Source: Beta vulgaris subsp. vulgaris (Eukaryota > Streptophyta > Magnoliopsida > Caryophyllales > Amaranthaceae). Taken from it: DNA of 64,000 bases. Made by a program: the position numbers and the translations under genes. Position 1 is the first letter of the stretch. Each line of letters begins with the position of its first letter. Location of the stretch: assembly GCF_026745355.1 (NCBI RefSeq), contig NC_079203.1, positions 7,321,627 through 7,385,626 on the forward strand, in the 5' to 3' direction. The notes under the pieces are model-generated. The model searched no databases and was not told where the DNA came from. It was given only the letters and a program-made list of their open reading frames with translations. This document shows, piece after piece, positions 33,226 through 44,837 of the stretch.

Positions 33226-34906
33226 TCGTTTTTTTTTAATTGCTACTTTTTTTTTAAATACTTGTGATGAACTTCTTGATACAAGAAACTCGTTTTATGT
33301 GCAATCTCACTCGTGTGTGTGGAATCTTTAAGTTCTTGGATTAATTTGCTTGGATCTTGAACGAAAATGTTTGGTTTTTGTGCTTGGTGATTCGAATCCA
33401 AGGTAAAGGATATGGAGAATCTAACGATCTCATTCAAATTCAACTAGGGTTCTCGATCTCAACGAAGTGCTCTATCAGCTCAAACAATAATTCATAAAGA
33501 ATCAAATTTCATAAAAGTCATCATCTTTATTAGTGGTTGAAGTTCAGCATTATAAATACATTGAGTATCCTAAACTAACTTTAATTAGGAAAGCATAAAA
33601 GATAAATATGAATGACTAATTAGGAGATACTTAAGCACCAAGTAAAACTTCTTTTACACGTCTACTTAGGAAATAAGAAACTTAATTTAACCAAAACTCT
33701 TAATTCACATGCCTAATTAAATAATTAAATTCTAATGTAAGAAAAAAAAACCTTTTAAATAAAAAGTTAAAATCTATTGTCAAAACCTATAACAACTAGA
33801 ATTAACTTGTCATAACACAAAACTAGGTTTTATAGAGAAGACTCGTGCTATTATAGACACAAAATAGTGTATTTATTTATTATTATAATAAATATTTTTG
33901 AAATTAAATAAATATTTTCAAAGATATTACAAAAATATAAGATTTTATTAAAATCAAATGTATCTATTTAAAATAGTCGATTTTCATATTTAAAAAGATA
34001 TTATCAGATAAAGATAAAAAAGAATCTTTGAAAGACCGAATAGTGCACAAAATCGAAAAACGCATAGAGCGTGTGCTCGGCGCACACCCGTGCGCGGGAG
34101 GTAGGACGCATAGATTATGCGCTCCGTGCAAGGCCTGTGTGTACCGTGCAATGTTTCTTCTTATTTTTTATTTTTCAATATTTTCCTATAAATAGACCAC
34201 AGTTTTTCGGAATTCATTAAAGTTTTTTCACGCATACTTATGATCTCTCAAGGCACTAAATACTCTCGTACTCTCATACTCAAACACATAAACACATCTA
34301 ACCTTGTTCGATCTTCATAAGTTTTCGTTGACGGCTCTACGATTGCTCCTCCTGAAGGTCGTTATCCTCTGAGACCCAAGCCACACCGGTATATTTCTGA
34401 GGGTCCTTAATATTTTATTTTCTTATTTATTTTATTGAAGTTACTAACAATTTTTTCATGATGTTGATCTTTAATAAATAATCGTTCTTTGTACATTCTA
34501 AATTTCTACTCCCTCTCTTTTATTTTTTTTATAATACTATTCATGATTGTCATATTTATACTTTCATCAACCACAAGTTATTATTGTTAAATTAATACCT
34601 AAATAATAATTCTCATGCCTACTGGATAATTGATTTAGGAACCCAATAATATAACTTGTTACTAAAAAAATAGCTTTTTACGTATTTCATGAATCAACCT
34701 AAACTAATATTTTTTTAGGGTGTTGAAATCTATTATTTGGTTGTTCTTTTGTAGAAAAATTGCCCATGAATCGTGTTAAGTAGAGGCCAGCAATTGACGA
34801 ATGTGACTCCTGATCATGTTCGTACCATTACCCCTGAACTCAATTTTTGGTTCAATGACCAACTATGGAGTCATGATGGAAATATCTACATTAGGTAAGT
34901 CCCTAA
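33226..34906. other. intergenic; LTR-like promoter stretch near 34.2 kb
   Basis: No gene is supported. At 34050-34420 a CG-richer segment is followed by CTATAAATAGACC (about 34181) and a leader-like stretch, as in an LTR or TRIM promoter, but no terminal repeats could be paired. At about 34785-34893 a short exon-like frame (LTNVTPDHVRTITPELN) ends at TTAG|GTAAGT; its family was not recognised. Confidence 0.35.
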
Positions 34907-35436
34907 GGCGCTATTCTTTTGGATTTATTTTTAGTTAATTCAGTTTAGTTCAGTTAATTTCAGTTTAATTCAATTAATTTCCGTTTCGTTAATTTAATTT
35001 CAGTTAAGTTAATTTAATTTCAATTAAGTTAATTTAATTTTAGTTCAGCTAATTTAATTTCAGTTTCGCTCGTTTCAGTTCAATCTTATCTAATGTTTTA
35101 ATTATTATTTTTGTTCTACAATGTTACTATTAATATTGTTATTATTAATAATATTATAATTATAAATAACAATAATTTTTTAATTTTTTTTATATATTTC
35201 TATTGTCATTATTTTTTTTATTGTTTTTTATTATATTATTACTATTATTATTATTATTAGTAGTAGTATAATTATTATTATTGTTATTATTATAGAAATT
35301 ATTGTTATTAATTTAGTAAATTTAATATACAATTCAGTTCAGTTTCTCTCATTTCAGTTAATTTCAGTTTAGTTAATTTAATTTCAGTTCAGTTAATTTC
35401 AGTTCAAGCAAAATAGCTAAAAAGCATCGGTCCTAA
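34904..35436. mobile_element. TIR element with AGTTC/AATTC tracts, TAA flanks
   Basis: Body 34907-35433 between two TAA triplets. The left end GGCGCTATTCTTTTGG and the reverse-complemented right end GGACCGATGCTTTTTAG are weakly alike. The interior has long runs of CAGTT(C/T)AATT units and an ATT microsatellite (35140-35300). It resembles the elements at 36460, 39336 and 48998 and is likely the most decayed member. Confidence 0.5.
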
Positions 35437-35849
35437 GTTGTCCATATGATTTTCTAAATATCCAATTAGCTAGGCTTATGAGTCTTCATTTAAAGACTTG
35501 TTGGCGACTTCAAAAACATCTCAATAAAACCCTTCAATAATTAAATAGTCATATATGTGCTTACACCACGTAGGTGAATAAAAACACGCCTACAACTATG
35601 GTTTAAGTTGTTTCTTCATAATTGCTACATTGTTTTAAAAAAAAATTATTTGGAATTCTTGGCCCACCGAAAAGTAAAAATATTTTATTTTTACTTTTTC
35701 CACCAAAAAGCACTCATTTTTACTTTTTCCACCAAAAAACACTCATTTAATAGTTATGGCTTTGGGTTAGTAGTTATTGTTTTGGGTTAAAAGTTATTAT
35801 TTTGGGTTAATATGGTGTTTTGATATTACAATCCGACTTGCGTGGACCC
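35437..35849. other. intergenic
   Basis: AT-rich, no coding signal. Between 35745 and 35815 the word TTTGGGTTAATAGTTAT recurs about four times, similar to the repeats at 31.9-33.2 kb. Confidence 0.4.
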
Positions 35850-36000
35850 GGTTCATACTAAAATTAGTGTGTACCAGGCCCAGGCACGTGACCCGTTAAA
35901 CAGTAATAACTTTATCCTCATCCTTTCTTTCTTCATCCCTCATACTCAAAACTGACATACAGAAGAGAGAGAAACTGAAGATTCTTCACTTCCATTAACC

Positions 36001-36369
36001 ATGGCACTAAACTTGCGAACTCCATTTCTTCTCTCTCATTCTTACTGTCCTTTTCTCTCTCCTCCATGCAATTCTCACCATAAAAGCATGTTTCTTCTGC
36101 TTCTTCGGAACAATATCAAACCTTCTTCTTCTTCTCTCGCTTTCTGGAATTCTTCCGCCATTTCCGTTTCTGTCCGAGCTTCTGCTAGCGAAACTCGAAA
36201 TGACGTCGCAGATGATGAAGAAGGAGAGAAGTTAGTGTTGGACGATGAGTTGATTAGTCGAGCGTCAAGTTTGAAAGATGCGAGCGAAGTTCTTCAACTG
36301 ATATCTGACAACAAAAATGGCGGAAAAGAGGTTTCGTCAGTTGTACTGATTGTTGTAAAATCATTTTAA
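36001..36369 (+). pseudogene. first exon of a plastid-targeted protein, truncated
   Basis: ATG at 36001 in good context. The first 60 residues are rich in Ser, Leu and Arg with little acid (SSSSLAFWNSSAISVSVRAS), a typical chloroplast transit peptide. Acidic sequence follows (DVADDEEGEKLVLDDELI, then SLKDASEVLQLISDN). The frame then runs into minisatellite DNA and stops at 36369; a possible splice donor GAG|GTTTCG lies near 36330. No later exon follows within reach. The second half of this exon (from 36263) is repeated at 39139-39240, where no start codon or transit peptide exists. Probably a captured or truncated gene fragment; if a true gene, it would need distant exons. Parent family not recognised. 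Confidence 0.5.
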
Positions 36370-36456
36370 CACACCCTATATCACTTTAACATACACTATA
36401 TCACTTTAACATACACTATATCATTGTAACATACACTATATCATTTTAACACACAC

Positions 36457-37129
36457 CAAGGGCCTGTTCTCTTCGGCATAAAACAGCTGAACTGAACTGA
36501 ACTTATTGGAGCTGAACTGAACTGAACTGAACTGAACTGAATTGAATTGAATTGAATTGAATTAAATTGAATTAAACTGAATGTAATAAATATATAAATA
36601 ATATTTTAAACAATAATAATATGAATATTAAATAATAATTATAATGATAAGTAATAATAATGAATAATAATAATAATAGTATTTTGGATATTTTTAAATG
36701 ATAGTTATAAATAAATAATATTAATAATCATAAATTATTAACAAGAATAATTAATGATAATTAATAATTATTATTTTATATTATTTGTATTAATATATTA
36801 ATACTTGACGATGATACATAATAACAATAATATTTAAGAAGTAAATTAATATTACTATTTTAATAATTAGATTTAATAATTTAAAAATATTTAATAATAA
36901 AAATAATGATTGGGTTGGACCGCGAAAATTACATCATAAACCGTCTTGACGCGATTTAATTGGTTTATGGGCTAAAAAAAGTGGGTTTATTTGTGCTTTG
37001 ACCTAAACCATGTTCCTCCTAATAATAATAGTAATAATAATGAGTAAAGCTATAATAAAAAAAATAATATATAGAAACAACAACAATAATAATAATAATA
37101 ATACTTAATAGTAGTGATATATAATAATG

Positions 37130-37172
<43 letters not shown>

Positions 37173-37340
37173 TAATAATAATAAGAGTAATTAGTAAAAT
37201 AAATTATACCAACATAATAATAATATTTAACAAAATGATTATAAAAGAATGGAGCTGAACTGAACTGATTGGAGCTGAACTGAACTGAACTTATTGGAGT
37301 TGAACCGAACTGAAAATAAGTTGGGGAGAACAGGCCCTAA
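36457..37340. mobile_element. PIF/Harbinger-like TIR element, copy 1
   Basis: Body 36460-37337. Ends GGGCCTGTTCTCTTCGG and, from the other strand, GGGCCTGTTCTCCCCAAC. Right flank TAA, left flank CAA (TAA in the other copy), so a TAA target. Subterminal (CTGAA)n tracts on both sides and an AAT-rich core. No transposase. Splits the 20-bp minisatellite. Confidence 0.75.
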
Positions 37341-37480
37341 ATCACTTTAACATATACTATATCACTTTAACATACACTATATCATTGTAACATACACTAT
37401 ATCATTTTAACACACGCTAAATCAATTTAACATACACTATATCACTGTAACATACACTATATCACTTTAATATACACTAT

Positions 37481-38665
37481 ATCATTTTAGTGAAAGTATT
37501 GGGTCAGACCGTCTGACGTATTGTTTACTGTCAGACGGGCTGAGCCCAATACATCTTCTCTCTGCTTCACTTTTTAGGTCACATTCTCTCTCCTCTTTCT
37601 TCTTCTTCTTCTCTGGATTTTCATATAATCCACCCAGTTTCGATTCTTGAGCTGCAATAATTTCATAATCTCCTTTTATAATCCAAATTTGTCGTTTCTT
37701 TCTTCTTCATTTTTTCTCCTTCTTCAACTTCTACAAGCTTTTTTTTTCTCTGTATTTGTGGAATTTATTTTGATCAATTGATATGAACATTGGTCCATCG
37801 TTGTGCTTATTATTATGAATTTCACGAGTGTCCAGAAGAACCCAACTCGAAATGTCGAATTGATCTTTAAACTCCAACACATGACCAAGACCAATCTCAT
37901 TTTGTAATATAGAAACTTCTGATTTTTTATCAGTGGACTTCACCTTGGGATTATTCTTCAAACCAAGATGATCAGATACATCTTTTATCTCTACTTCCAT
38001 ATGCTCAACTTTTGTCTTGCAAATATATTGACGCTTCAAGTCTTAAATCAGCTAAGGGGAATGAAGAAGAAGGAGAAAGTGAGAGAAAGCAAAGGTTAGT
38101 GTTTTGTTTTTCAGTTGGACTTTATTTTGTTTCAGTTGGACTTTGTTTTCTTTCAGTTGGACTTTGTTTCGTAATATGTATACCAACTGAAACAAATAAT
38201 GGACCAACTGAAACAAAAAATGGACCAACTGAAAGAAAATTAAGACTACCTGAAAAAAAATTAAGACTACCTGGAAAAAAATTAAGGCTACCTGGAAAAA
38301 AATTAATACTAATTGAAAAAAATTGGAACCACCTGAAAATAATGGACTTTATTTCTTTCAGTTGGACTTTGTTTTCTTTCAGTTGGACTTTGTTTTCTTT
38401 CAGTTGGACTTTGTTTCGTAATATGTATACCAACTGAAACAAATAATGGACCAACTGAAACAAAAAAGGACCAACTGAAAGAAATAATGGGCCAACTGAA
38501 AGAAATAATGGACTAACTGAAAAAAAATGAAGACTACCTGAAAAAAATGAAGACTACCTGAACAAAAAATTAAGACTAACTGAAAAAAAATTGGAACCAC
38601 CTGAAAGTCGTCCGACCAAAGATTATGGTCGGACGAGTCCGACACAATACGTTCTCATCATTTTA
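37481..38665. mobile_element. Mutator-like TIR element inside duplicate 1
   Basis: Body 37490-38656 (1167 bp). The left end GTGAAAGTATTGGGTCAGAC and the reverse-complemented right end GAGAACGTATTGTGTCGGAC are about 80% identical and continue with CGTC(T/C)GAC. It is flanked by ATCATTTTA at 37481-37489 and 38657-38665, a perfect 9-bp duplication, though this word is common in the surrounding minisatellite. It is absent from duplicate 2, which confirms insertion. The interior has a roughly 245-bp internal duplication (38101-38340 and 38341-38590) made of CCAACTGAAA/TTTCAGTTGG words, and a minus-strand open frame at 37731-38000 of unknown origin. Confidence 0.8.
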
Positions 38666-38860
38666 ACATACACTATATCATTATAACATACACTATATCA
38701 CTTTAACATACACTATATCACTGTAACATACACTATATCATTTTAATAAACACTATATCATTTTAACATACACTATATCATTTTAACATACACTATATCA
38801 TTTTAACATACACTATATCATATCAATATACACTATCATAAACTCACGTGATATGGATCG

Positions 38861-38884
38861 GGTGCACACTAATTAGTGTGCACC
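38861..38884. repeat. perfect 24-bp palindrome
   Basis: Starts GGTGCACACTAA and is followed by its exact reverse complement. In duplicate 2 the same site (40691-40714) differs by one base in the left half. It is followed by GGG or GGA and TTCATATTAG. Able to form a hairpin; role unknown. Confidence 0.85.
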
Positions 38885-39332
38885 GGGTTCATATTAGTTT
38901 TTTTATTGATATTATGGTTTAGGTTGATAGTTCTGATTTTCAGGTTAATATGAGTTATGATTTTGGGGTTAATAGTTCTAGTTACTTAATTGTTATGATT
39001 CTTTTTACTAAATTAATTGATTTTAGCGCTTAATTAGATATAAAAGTGATTTTTTTAAGATTTGACTAATTGGTTACAAGCTTGCAGAGCCTAACTAATT
39101 GAATTTTACCTGAGATAAAAATCAGCCTCGCAAATAAACGTCAAGTTTGAAAGATGCGAGCGAAGTTCTTCAACTGATATCTGACAACGAAAATGGCGGA
39201 AAAGAGGTTTCGTCAGTTGTACTGATTGTTGTAAAATCATTTTAACACACCCTATATCACTTTAACATACACTATATCACTTTAACATACACTATATCAT
39301 TGTAACATACACTATATCATTTTAACACACAC

Positions 39333-40159
39333 TAAGGGCCTGTTCTCTTCGGCATAAAACAGCTACACTGAACTTATTGGAGCTGAACTGAACTGAACTA
39401 AACTTATTGGAGCTGAACTGAACTGAACTAAACTGAACTGAACTAAATTAAACTAAACTAAACTAAACTAAACTAAACTAAACTAAACTGAACTGAACTG
39501 AACTGAACTGAACTGAACTGAACTGAACTGAACTGAACTGAACTAAACTGAACTGAACTGAACTGAATTGAATTGAATTGAATTGAATTGAATTGAATTG
39601 AATTGAATTAAATTGAATTGAATTAAATTAAATTGAATTAATCTGAATGTAATAAATATATAAATAATATTTTACACAATAATAATATGAATATTAAATA
39701 ATAATTATAATGATAAGTAATAATAATGAATAATAATAATAATATTATTATTATTATTTTGGATATTTTTAAATGATAGTTATAAATAAATAATATTAAT
39801 AATCATAAATTATTAATAATAATAATTAATGATAATAATGATAATTAATAATAATTATTTTATATTATTTGTATTAATATATTAATACTTGACGATGATA
39901 TATAATAACAATAATATTTAAGAAGTAAATTAATATTACTATTTTAATAATTAGATTTAATAATTTAAAAATATTTAGTAATAAAAATAATGATTGGGTT
40001 GAACCGCGAAAATTACATCATAAACCGTCTTGACGCGATTTGATTGGTTTATGGGCTAAAAAAAGTGGGTTTATTTGTGCTTTGACCTAAACCATGTTTC
40101 TTCTAATAATAGTAATAATAATGAGTAAAGCTATAATAAAAAAAATAATATATAGAAAC

Positions 40160-40224
<65 letters not shown>

Positions 40225-40426
40225 ATAGTAATGATATATATTTAAAATAATAATAATGATAATAATTAATAATAAGAGTAATTAGTAAAATAAATTATAC
40301 CAACATAATAATAATATTTAACAAAATGGTTATAAAAGAATGGAGCTGAACTGAACTGAACTGAACTTATTGGAGCTGAACTGAACTGAACTGAACTGAA
40401 AATAAGCTGGTGAGAACAGGCCATAA
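39333..40426. mobile_element. PIF/Harbinger-like TIR element, copy 2
   Basis: Body 39336-40423 between TAA triplets, ends GGGCCTGTTCTCTTCGG and TGGCCTGTTCTCACC. This is the duplicate of the 36460 element. Its left pentamer tract has grown: 39400-39660 is almost pure AACTG, AACTA and AATTG pentamers. Core sequence (GAACCGCGAAAATTACATC) and right tract match copy 1. Confidence 0.8.
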
Positions 40427-40955
40427 ATCACTTTAACATATACTATATCACTTTAACATACACTATATCATTTTAATATATACTATATCACTTTAACATA
40501 CACTATATCACTTTAACATATACTATATCACTTTAACATACACTATATCACTTTAACATACACTATATCACTGTAACATACACTATATCATTTTAATAAA
40601 CACTATATCATTTTAACATACACTATATCATTTTAACATACACTATATCATATCAATATACACTATTTTAAACTCACGTGATATGGATCGGGTGCACATT
40701 AATTAGTGTGCACCGGATTCATATTAGTTTTTTTTATTGATATTATGGTTTAGGTTGATAGTTCTGATTTTCAGGTTAATATGAGTTATGATTTTGGGGT
40801 TAATAGTTCTAGTTACTTAATTGTTATGATTCTTTTTACTAAATTAATTGATTTTAGCGCTTAATTAGATATAAAAGTGATTTTTTTAAGATTTGACTAA
40901 TTGGTTACAAGCTTGCAGAGCCTAACTAATTGAATTTTACCTGAGATAAAAAATC

Positions 40956-41200
40956 GTGTTTGGATCCTCTAGAGTTGTAAAATAACTCTACAAGGTAGAG
41001 TTTGAGCAATATCAACCATTGAATAAAAAATCAATGGCTCATATATTTTCTTTCCAAAATCCCCCAGATTTTATCTTATCAAAATTTACCTCTAAATCTT
41101 TTCCTTCCACCAATATGAGTCCTTGATTTAAAATTGTATGGCTCAGATACAACTCTACCTCGTAGAGTTTCACAAAAACTCTAGAGGATCCGGAGTAAAC
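40956..41200. mobile_element. MITE with TCCTCTAGAGTT ends
   Basis: Left GTGTTTGGATCCTCTAGAGTT-type end and right end, reverse complemented, GTTTACTCCGGATCCTCTAG. A second inner inverted pair (ACTCTACAAGGTAGAGTT and ACTCTACCTCGTAGAGTT) lies inside. 245 bp, no ORF of interest. Abuts the end of duplicate 2. Target duplication not identified. Confidence 0.65.
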
Positions 41201-42337
41201 AATACGTGTCTAAAAATCAACATATTAGTAGTTATAGTTATTCGATTACCTAAATTAAATATTACGCTAATTATTGAAGCTGACTTTCAAGTTTCAACTA
41301 CCCATCACAATAGACAGCAAATAATAGTCAATGATTATATAGAATGTGATTCACGAGTGTAGCCTGTAGGTGTACACCGTACTCCTGTAGCATAATCAAT
41401 TGAAACAGACGAATTAAAGATTTGTTTTCTAAAGAAAGAGAATACCGTAGAAAAACCGAAATTCTTATGGATAACTAAATTTTGGGGAATAAAACAGTTG
41501 CGAAGAACGTGCAATATAGAATGGTAATCTTAATGTCACGTCATGACAGTTGTTACTTGCATACCTGTCCTGTCCATATTTAATTTAACCAAAGATTATT
41601 TGAATCTTCATTATAGACTTATAGTGTTAGACTGACTTAAGAGTTAAGAATTAAGATCCCACATTCCCACTGTCCATGTGCTGCACCTAGGCTTGGTATT
41701 GGTCAATTTTCGATTGACTTTATTTATATTTTAGGTCACTTATCTCTAATCTAAATCCAAAACCAATCCAAAATGATCTGAAATGAAATTTAACTATACA
41801 TGATAAGTTATAAAAGTTTGAGTTAATGACCTGAAATGAAATTTAGATGATCCAAGAAACGGACTTTGCCCAATACAGATAAAAATACAAAAGATAGGTG
41901 GTATAAGTTATGATAAAGTCAGGGGCTCGACATTGAAATCAGGTTATTCAGGTTATTTTCAAGTTCAAAAAGTTGTCCCGAACCTAACCCATTATATTTT
42001 TAGGTCGGATTGGATCGACCCATTTTTTTTTTATTTTTGGTCAAAAATCTAAACCAAAACCCAAAATTTTTGGGTCAATTTCATGTTAGGTCAATTTTTG
42101 TCAGCCCTGACTGCACCACAACTGAACCATTTTAATATCTCTATTCCATAAGGCAATAGGGATAGGACACTGGAAAAAAAAGGAAAGAATTAAAAAGAAA
42201 CTAATGATTAAATACTTCATTTTTCAAAAGGTAAAATAAAAAAATTGCCCAAGTCATCAGTTTCTACAATCTTGATCTGGTTTTTTAATTTTAAAAGAAA
42301 ATCCCTTATCATATTGAAAAGAGTAATTGCAGTCTGC

Positions 42338-42371
<34 letters not shown>

Positions 42372-42536
42372 CTACTATAGGAAATTGTCCTGTTCTTCTC
42401 CCTCTTTTGATACTAGTCTAGCAAATATTCACGTTCTTGCTTAAAGCCTCAAATTAATACCAGATATAAATATGTTGCGAATTAATTCAATTTTGATAAC
42501 GATTTCGTCACTTTGCACCTATATAACGTGCATATA
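41201..42536. other. intergenic with CAA microsatellite
   Basis: No gene. A (CAA)n run of about 12 units lies at 42337-42372. The stretch 41690-42110 is rich in GGTCAATTTT/GACCTGAAATGA words, an old degenerate repeat. Nothing else recognised. Confidence 0.4.
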
Positions 42537-43135
42537 AATCTAGTAATAAAGACGACCATGTATAATGTAAGCATTTTAGTAATGATTGGTGTACATCGAA
42601 GAAGATTAAAAAGAATATAGCAAATTAGCAATTAGCAAGGAGATAGTGGATATGAATAGATGATACATAATTAAATCTTATTTGTAATAAGTAAACAAAA
42701 AAAAAGTTTTAGTCTAATCATTTTTCTAATCTGATGTACGTGACAGTCTAGTAATCAAGACGACAATGAATAGTTTAAGCATCTTAGTACTGATTGGTTT
42801 ACATTGAAGAAGATTAAAAACATAGCAAATTAGCAATTAGTAAGAAGATGTTGGAGATGAATAGATGATACATAATTAAATCTATTTTGTAATAAGTAAA
42901 CAAAAATAAAAAGTTCTAGTCTAATCATTTTTCTAATCTAATGTGACACTTTAGTAATAAAGACGACAACGAATAGTTTAAGCATTTTAGTACCGATTGA
43001 TTTACATTGAAGAAGATTCAAAGTATAGCAAATTAGCAATTAGCAAGGAGATATTGAAGATGAATAGATGATACATAATTAAATCTATTTCGTAATACGT
43101 AAACAAAAATAAAAAGTTTAAGTCTAATCTGATGT
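42537..43135. repeat. three-copy ~200-bp tandem repeat
   Basis: Copies start near 42537, 42748 and 42948, each with TAGTAATAAAGACGAC (or TCAAGACGAC), AAGCATTTTAGTA, GAAGAAGATT, AGCAAATTAGCAATTAG, GATGATACATAATTAAATC and TAAGTAAACAAAAA. Roughly 85-90% alike by eye. No coding content. Confidence 0.82.
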
Positions 43136-43599
43136 GATTGTACCAAATATGAGTAATAAGTTTATGAAATAACACAATAAAAGAGAATATAGTGGTATAG
43201 CCTTATAGTATGATCCTTTTCATTCCCTTCAAAATTCACTATTCTACCTTTTCTTCATAATATATGTTTAATGAAGTGCTTTCTCTACCTCAAATTTTTT
43301 TTACCCCAAATGCTTTTTATGATCTCTAATTCTGTATGATGTACATTTGACCATTAATATCTTTAGTTATATATTGATAAAAAGAGGAATTTGCCAGTTA
43401 CTACTTAGCAAATGTATGATTTTGTAAATTATAGTCTTTTAAAAAAAAGTTGGCAATTACTCCCTTTTAAAATATTTTACAGTTACTTGCTACCTTAATT
43501 CATTTTTCCGTGGATTTTGCTTGAATATGATGCCATGCTAGTATTTATAGACTACAAACTGATTTAATAAAATAAATTTTAAGATAAAAAGATTCAAAG
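43136..43599. other. intergenic
   Basis: AT-rich, no gene or clear repeat seen. The part around 43200-43320 has CCTACCTC/TACCCC words that may be the end of an old MITE, not resolved. Confidence 0.35.
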
Positions 43600-44837
43600 A
43601 ATATTGTTGTGACTCTAAGTCTGAATTTATTTTGATGACATAACATGCTATGATGTATTTAACAGTGATCTAAGAAAGTTATCAATCTTGGATGTTCACG
43701 AAAGTTCAAGAACTTGAAGAAATGGTAGCTTAGGTACGGTCCAGTTATGTTCTTAGTCATGTTTATGCAATGTAATTAATTTATTGAAATTTTGTGCTAA
43801 TTAGAAATATGAAATTAGAATGATTAACTATTTTCTTAGAGTTAGGAAAATAGGTAATTATGTTAATTTCATGTTTTTGTATTTAAAGAATAAAAAGGGG
43901 AGTTTTTATAAAGAAGACTTTCGAAAATTAGTTTTAAAAAGAAAAGTTTTTAAAATAAAGATTTTCAGAAAATTTATTTTATAAAAACTGATTTTCAAGA
44001 AACATTTTGAAAATAAAGATTTTCGGAAATTTTATTTTATAAAAACTGATTTTCAAGAAACGTTTTGAATATAAAGATTTTTGGAAAAACTTTTTTTAAA
44101 AAAAAAACCTGATTTTTGGTCGGAAAAAAGATAAGGATGAATCTTTATCTTTAAAAGATAAAAAAAATCAATTTTTGTTAAAGAACATATATTTTTCGAT
44201 TTTGAAAATAAAAGATTTTTATCTCTTCATTTTAGGAACAAAAATGATTCAAGAAGGTTATCATGGAGAATAATTCTTGTTCAGAATATAATCTATATAA
44301 GGGATACAAATCACTTGAATGATACACGTTGATAAGTTTTGAGAGCTGAAAACGCATCCATATAGCACAGAGTTCCAGTGAGCTAAACGTTCTTTACAAC
44401 GATTATAACATTCCTCAATTTGCTTATCTAAGAAGCACACTTGTGAGAATTTAATCTTTTTTTAATTTCATTATTATAGAGAGTAGTAGCAACACTTAAA
44501 GTTAGGTGTTGGGGAGCACTACTAGAGTTATTAGTGGGGGGGATCATATTATAGCAAAAGATTGATATTTTAAAATTTAAATAATAAAAGAGCAGGTAGT
44601 GTGGATATAAATCTCAGAGGTGAAATTGAACCACGTTAAATTCATGTTTGTTATTTGATTTCCTTGCTTTTGGTTTTGATACGAGTTCATTTTAGCAAAA
44701 ACATTAGAAACAAGTCTGCGAGTATTTAACACAGTGTGAGGCACAATGCTATAATTTGTTTTTGCGAAAATCGATTAAATTTTGTCACTTAATTCAACCC
44801 GTCCTTCTTAGGTGTCACCTTGTACTCCAACAAATAC
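43600..44837 (+). mobile_element. solo LTR, Ty1/copia-like
   Basis: Body 43605-44832 (1228 bp). Begins TGTTGTGACTC and ends TGTACTCCAACA, the TG...CA form with a 3' end (CCTTCTTAGGTGTCACC...) I associate with SIRE/Maximus-type copia LTRs. Flanks AATAT (43600-43604) and AATAC (44833-44837) match at 4 of 5. A TATA-like CTATATAAGG lies at about 44290. Two to three copies of a roughly 70-bp AAAGATTTTCAGAAA repeat sit at 43920-44110. No internal retrotransposon sequence. Confidence 0.72.

Larger units (their letters stand above)
35850..38884. mobile_element. possible element bounded by inverted palindromic ends
   Basis: The right end has a perfect 24-bp palindrome (38861-38884) followed by GGGTTCATATTAG. 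The left end (35850-35875) carries a related, imperfect palindrome preceded by GGACCC, in inverted orientation. The plastid-protein-like exon, a 20-bp minisatellite and two nested transposons lie between. This could be a gene-capturing TIR or foldback element, or a Helitron relative with a hairpin near its 3' end, but there is no clear CTRR end or target duplication. Confidence 0.35.
36364..40670. repeat. 20-bp minisatellite, five blocks
   Basis: Unit close to ATCACTTTAACATACACTAT in five blocks: about 36364-36456, 37341-37489, 38657-38840, 39237-39332 and 40427-40670. The interruptions are the TIR elements and the duplication boundary, so these were originally one array per duplicate. Units vary mainly at CACT/CATT and CTGT. 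Confidence 0.85.
36263..40950. repeat. 2.9/1.8-kb direct tandem duplication
   Basis: Copy 1 is 36263-39138, copy 2 is 39139-40950. Both begin with CGTCAAGTTTGAAAGATGCG (exon fragment), then the 20-bp minisatellite, a TIR element with pentamer tracts, more minisatellite, the palindrome with CACGTGATATGGATCGGG, and end with TTTTACCTGAGATAAAA. They are nearly identical where they align. Copy 1 is longer mainly because of the 1167-bp Mutator-like insertion at 37490-38656, absent from copy 2; copy 2 has the longer pentamer array. Confidence 0.9.

Noticed and set aside
38012..38645. Open frames of 81-141 codons rich in Phe, Ser and Trp
   Set aside because: Produced by the TTTCAGTTGGACTTTG repeats in the Mutator-like element; no protein character.
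36263..40950. CRISPR-like regularly spaced repeats (20-bp units)
   Set aside because: A direct minisatellite with no unique spacers, in plant nuclear DNA.
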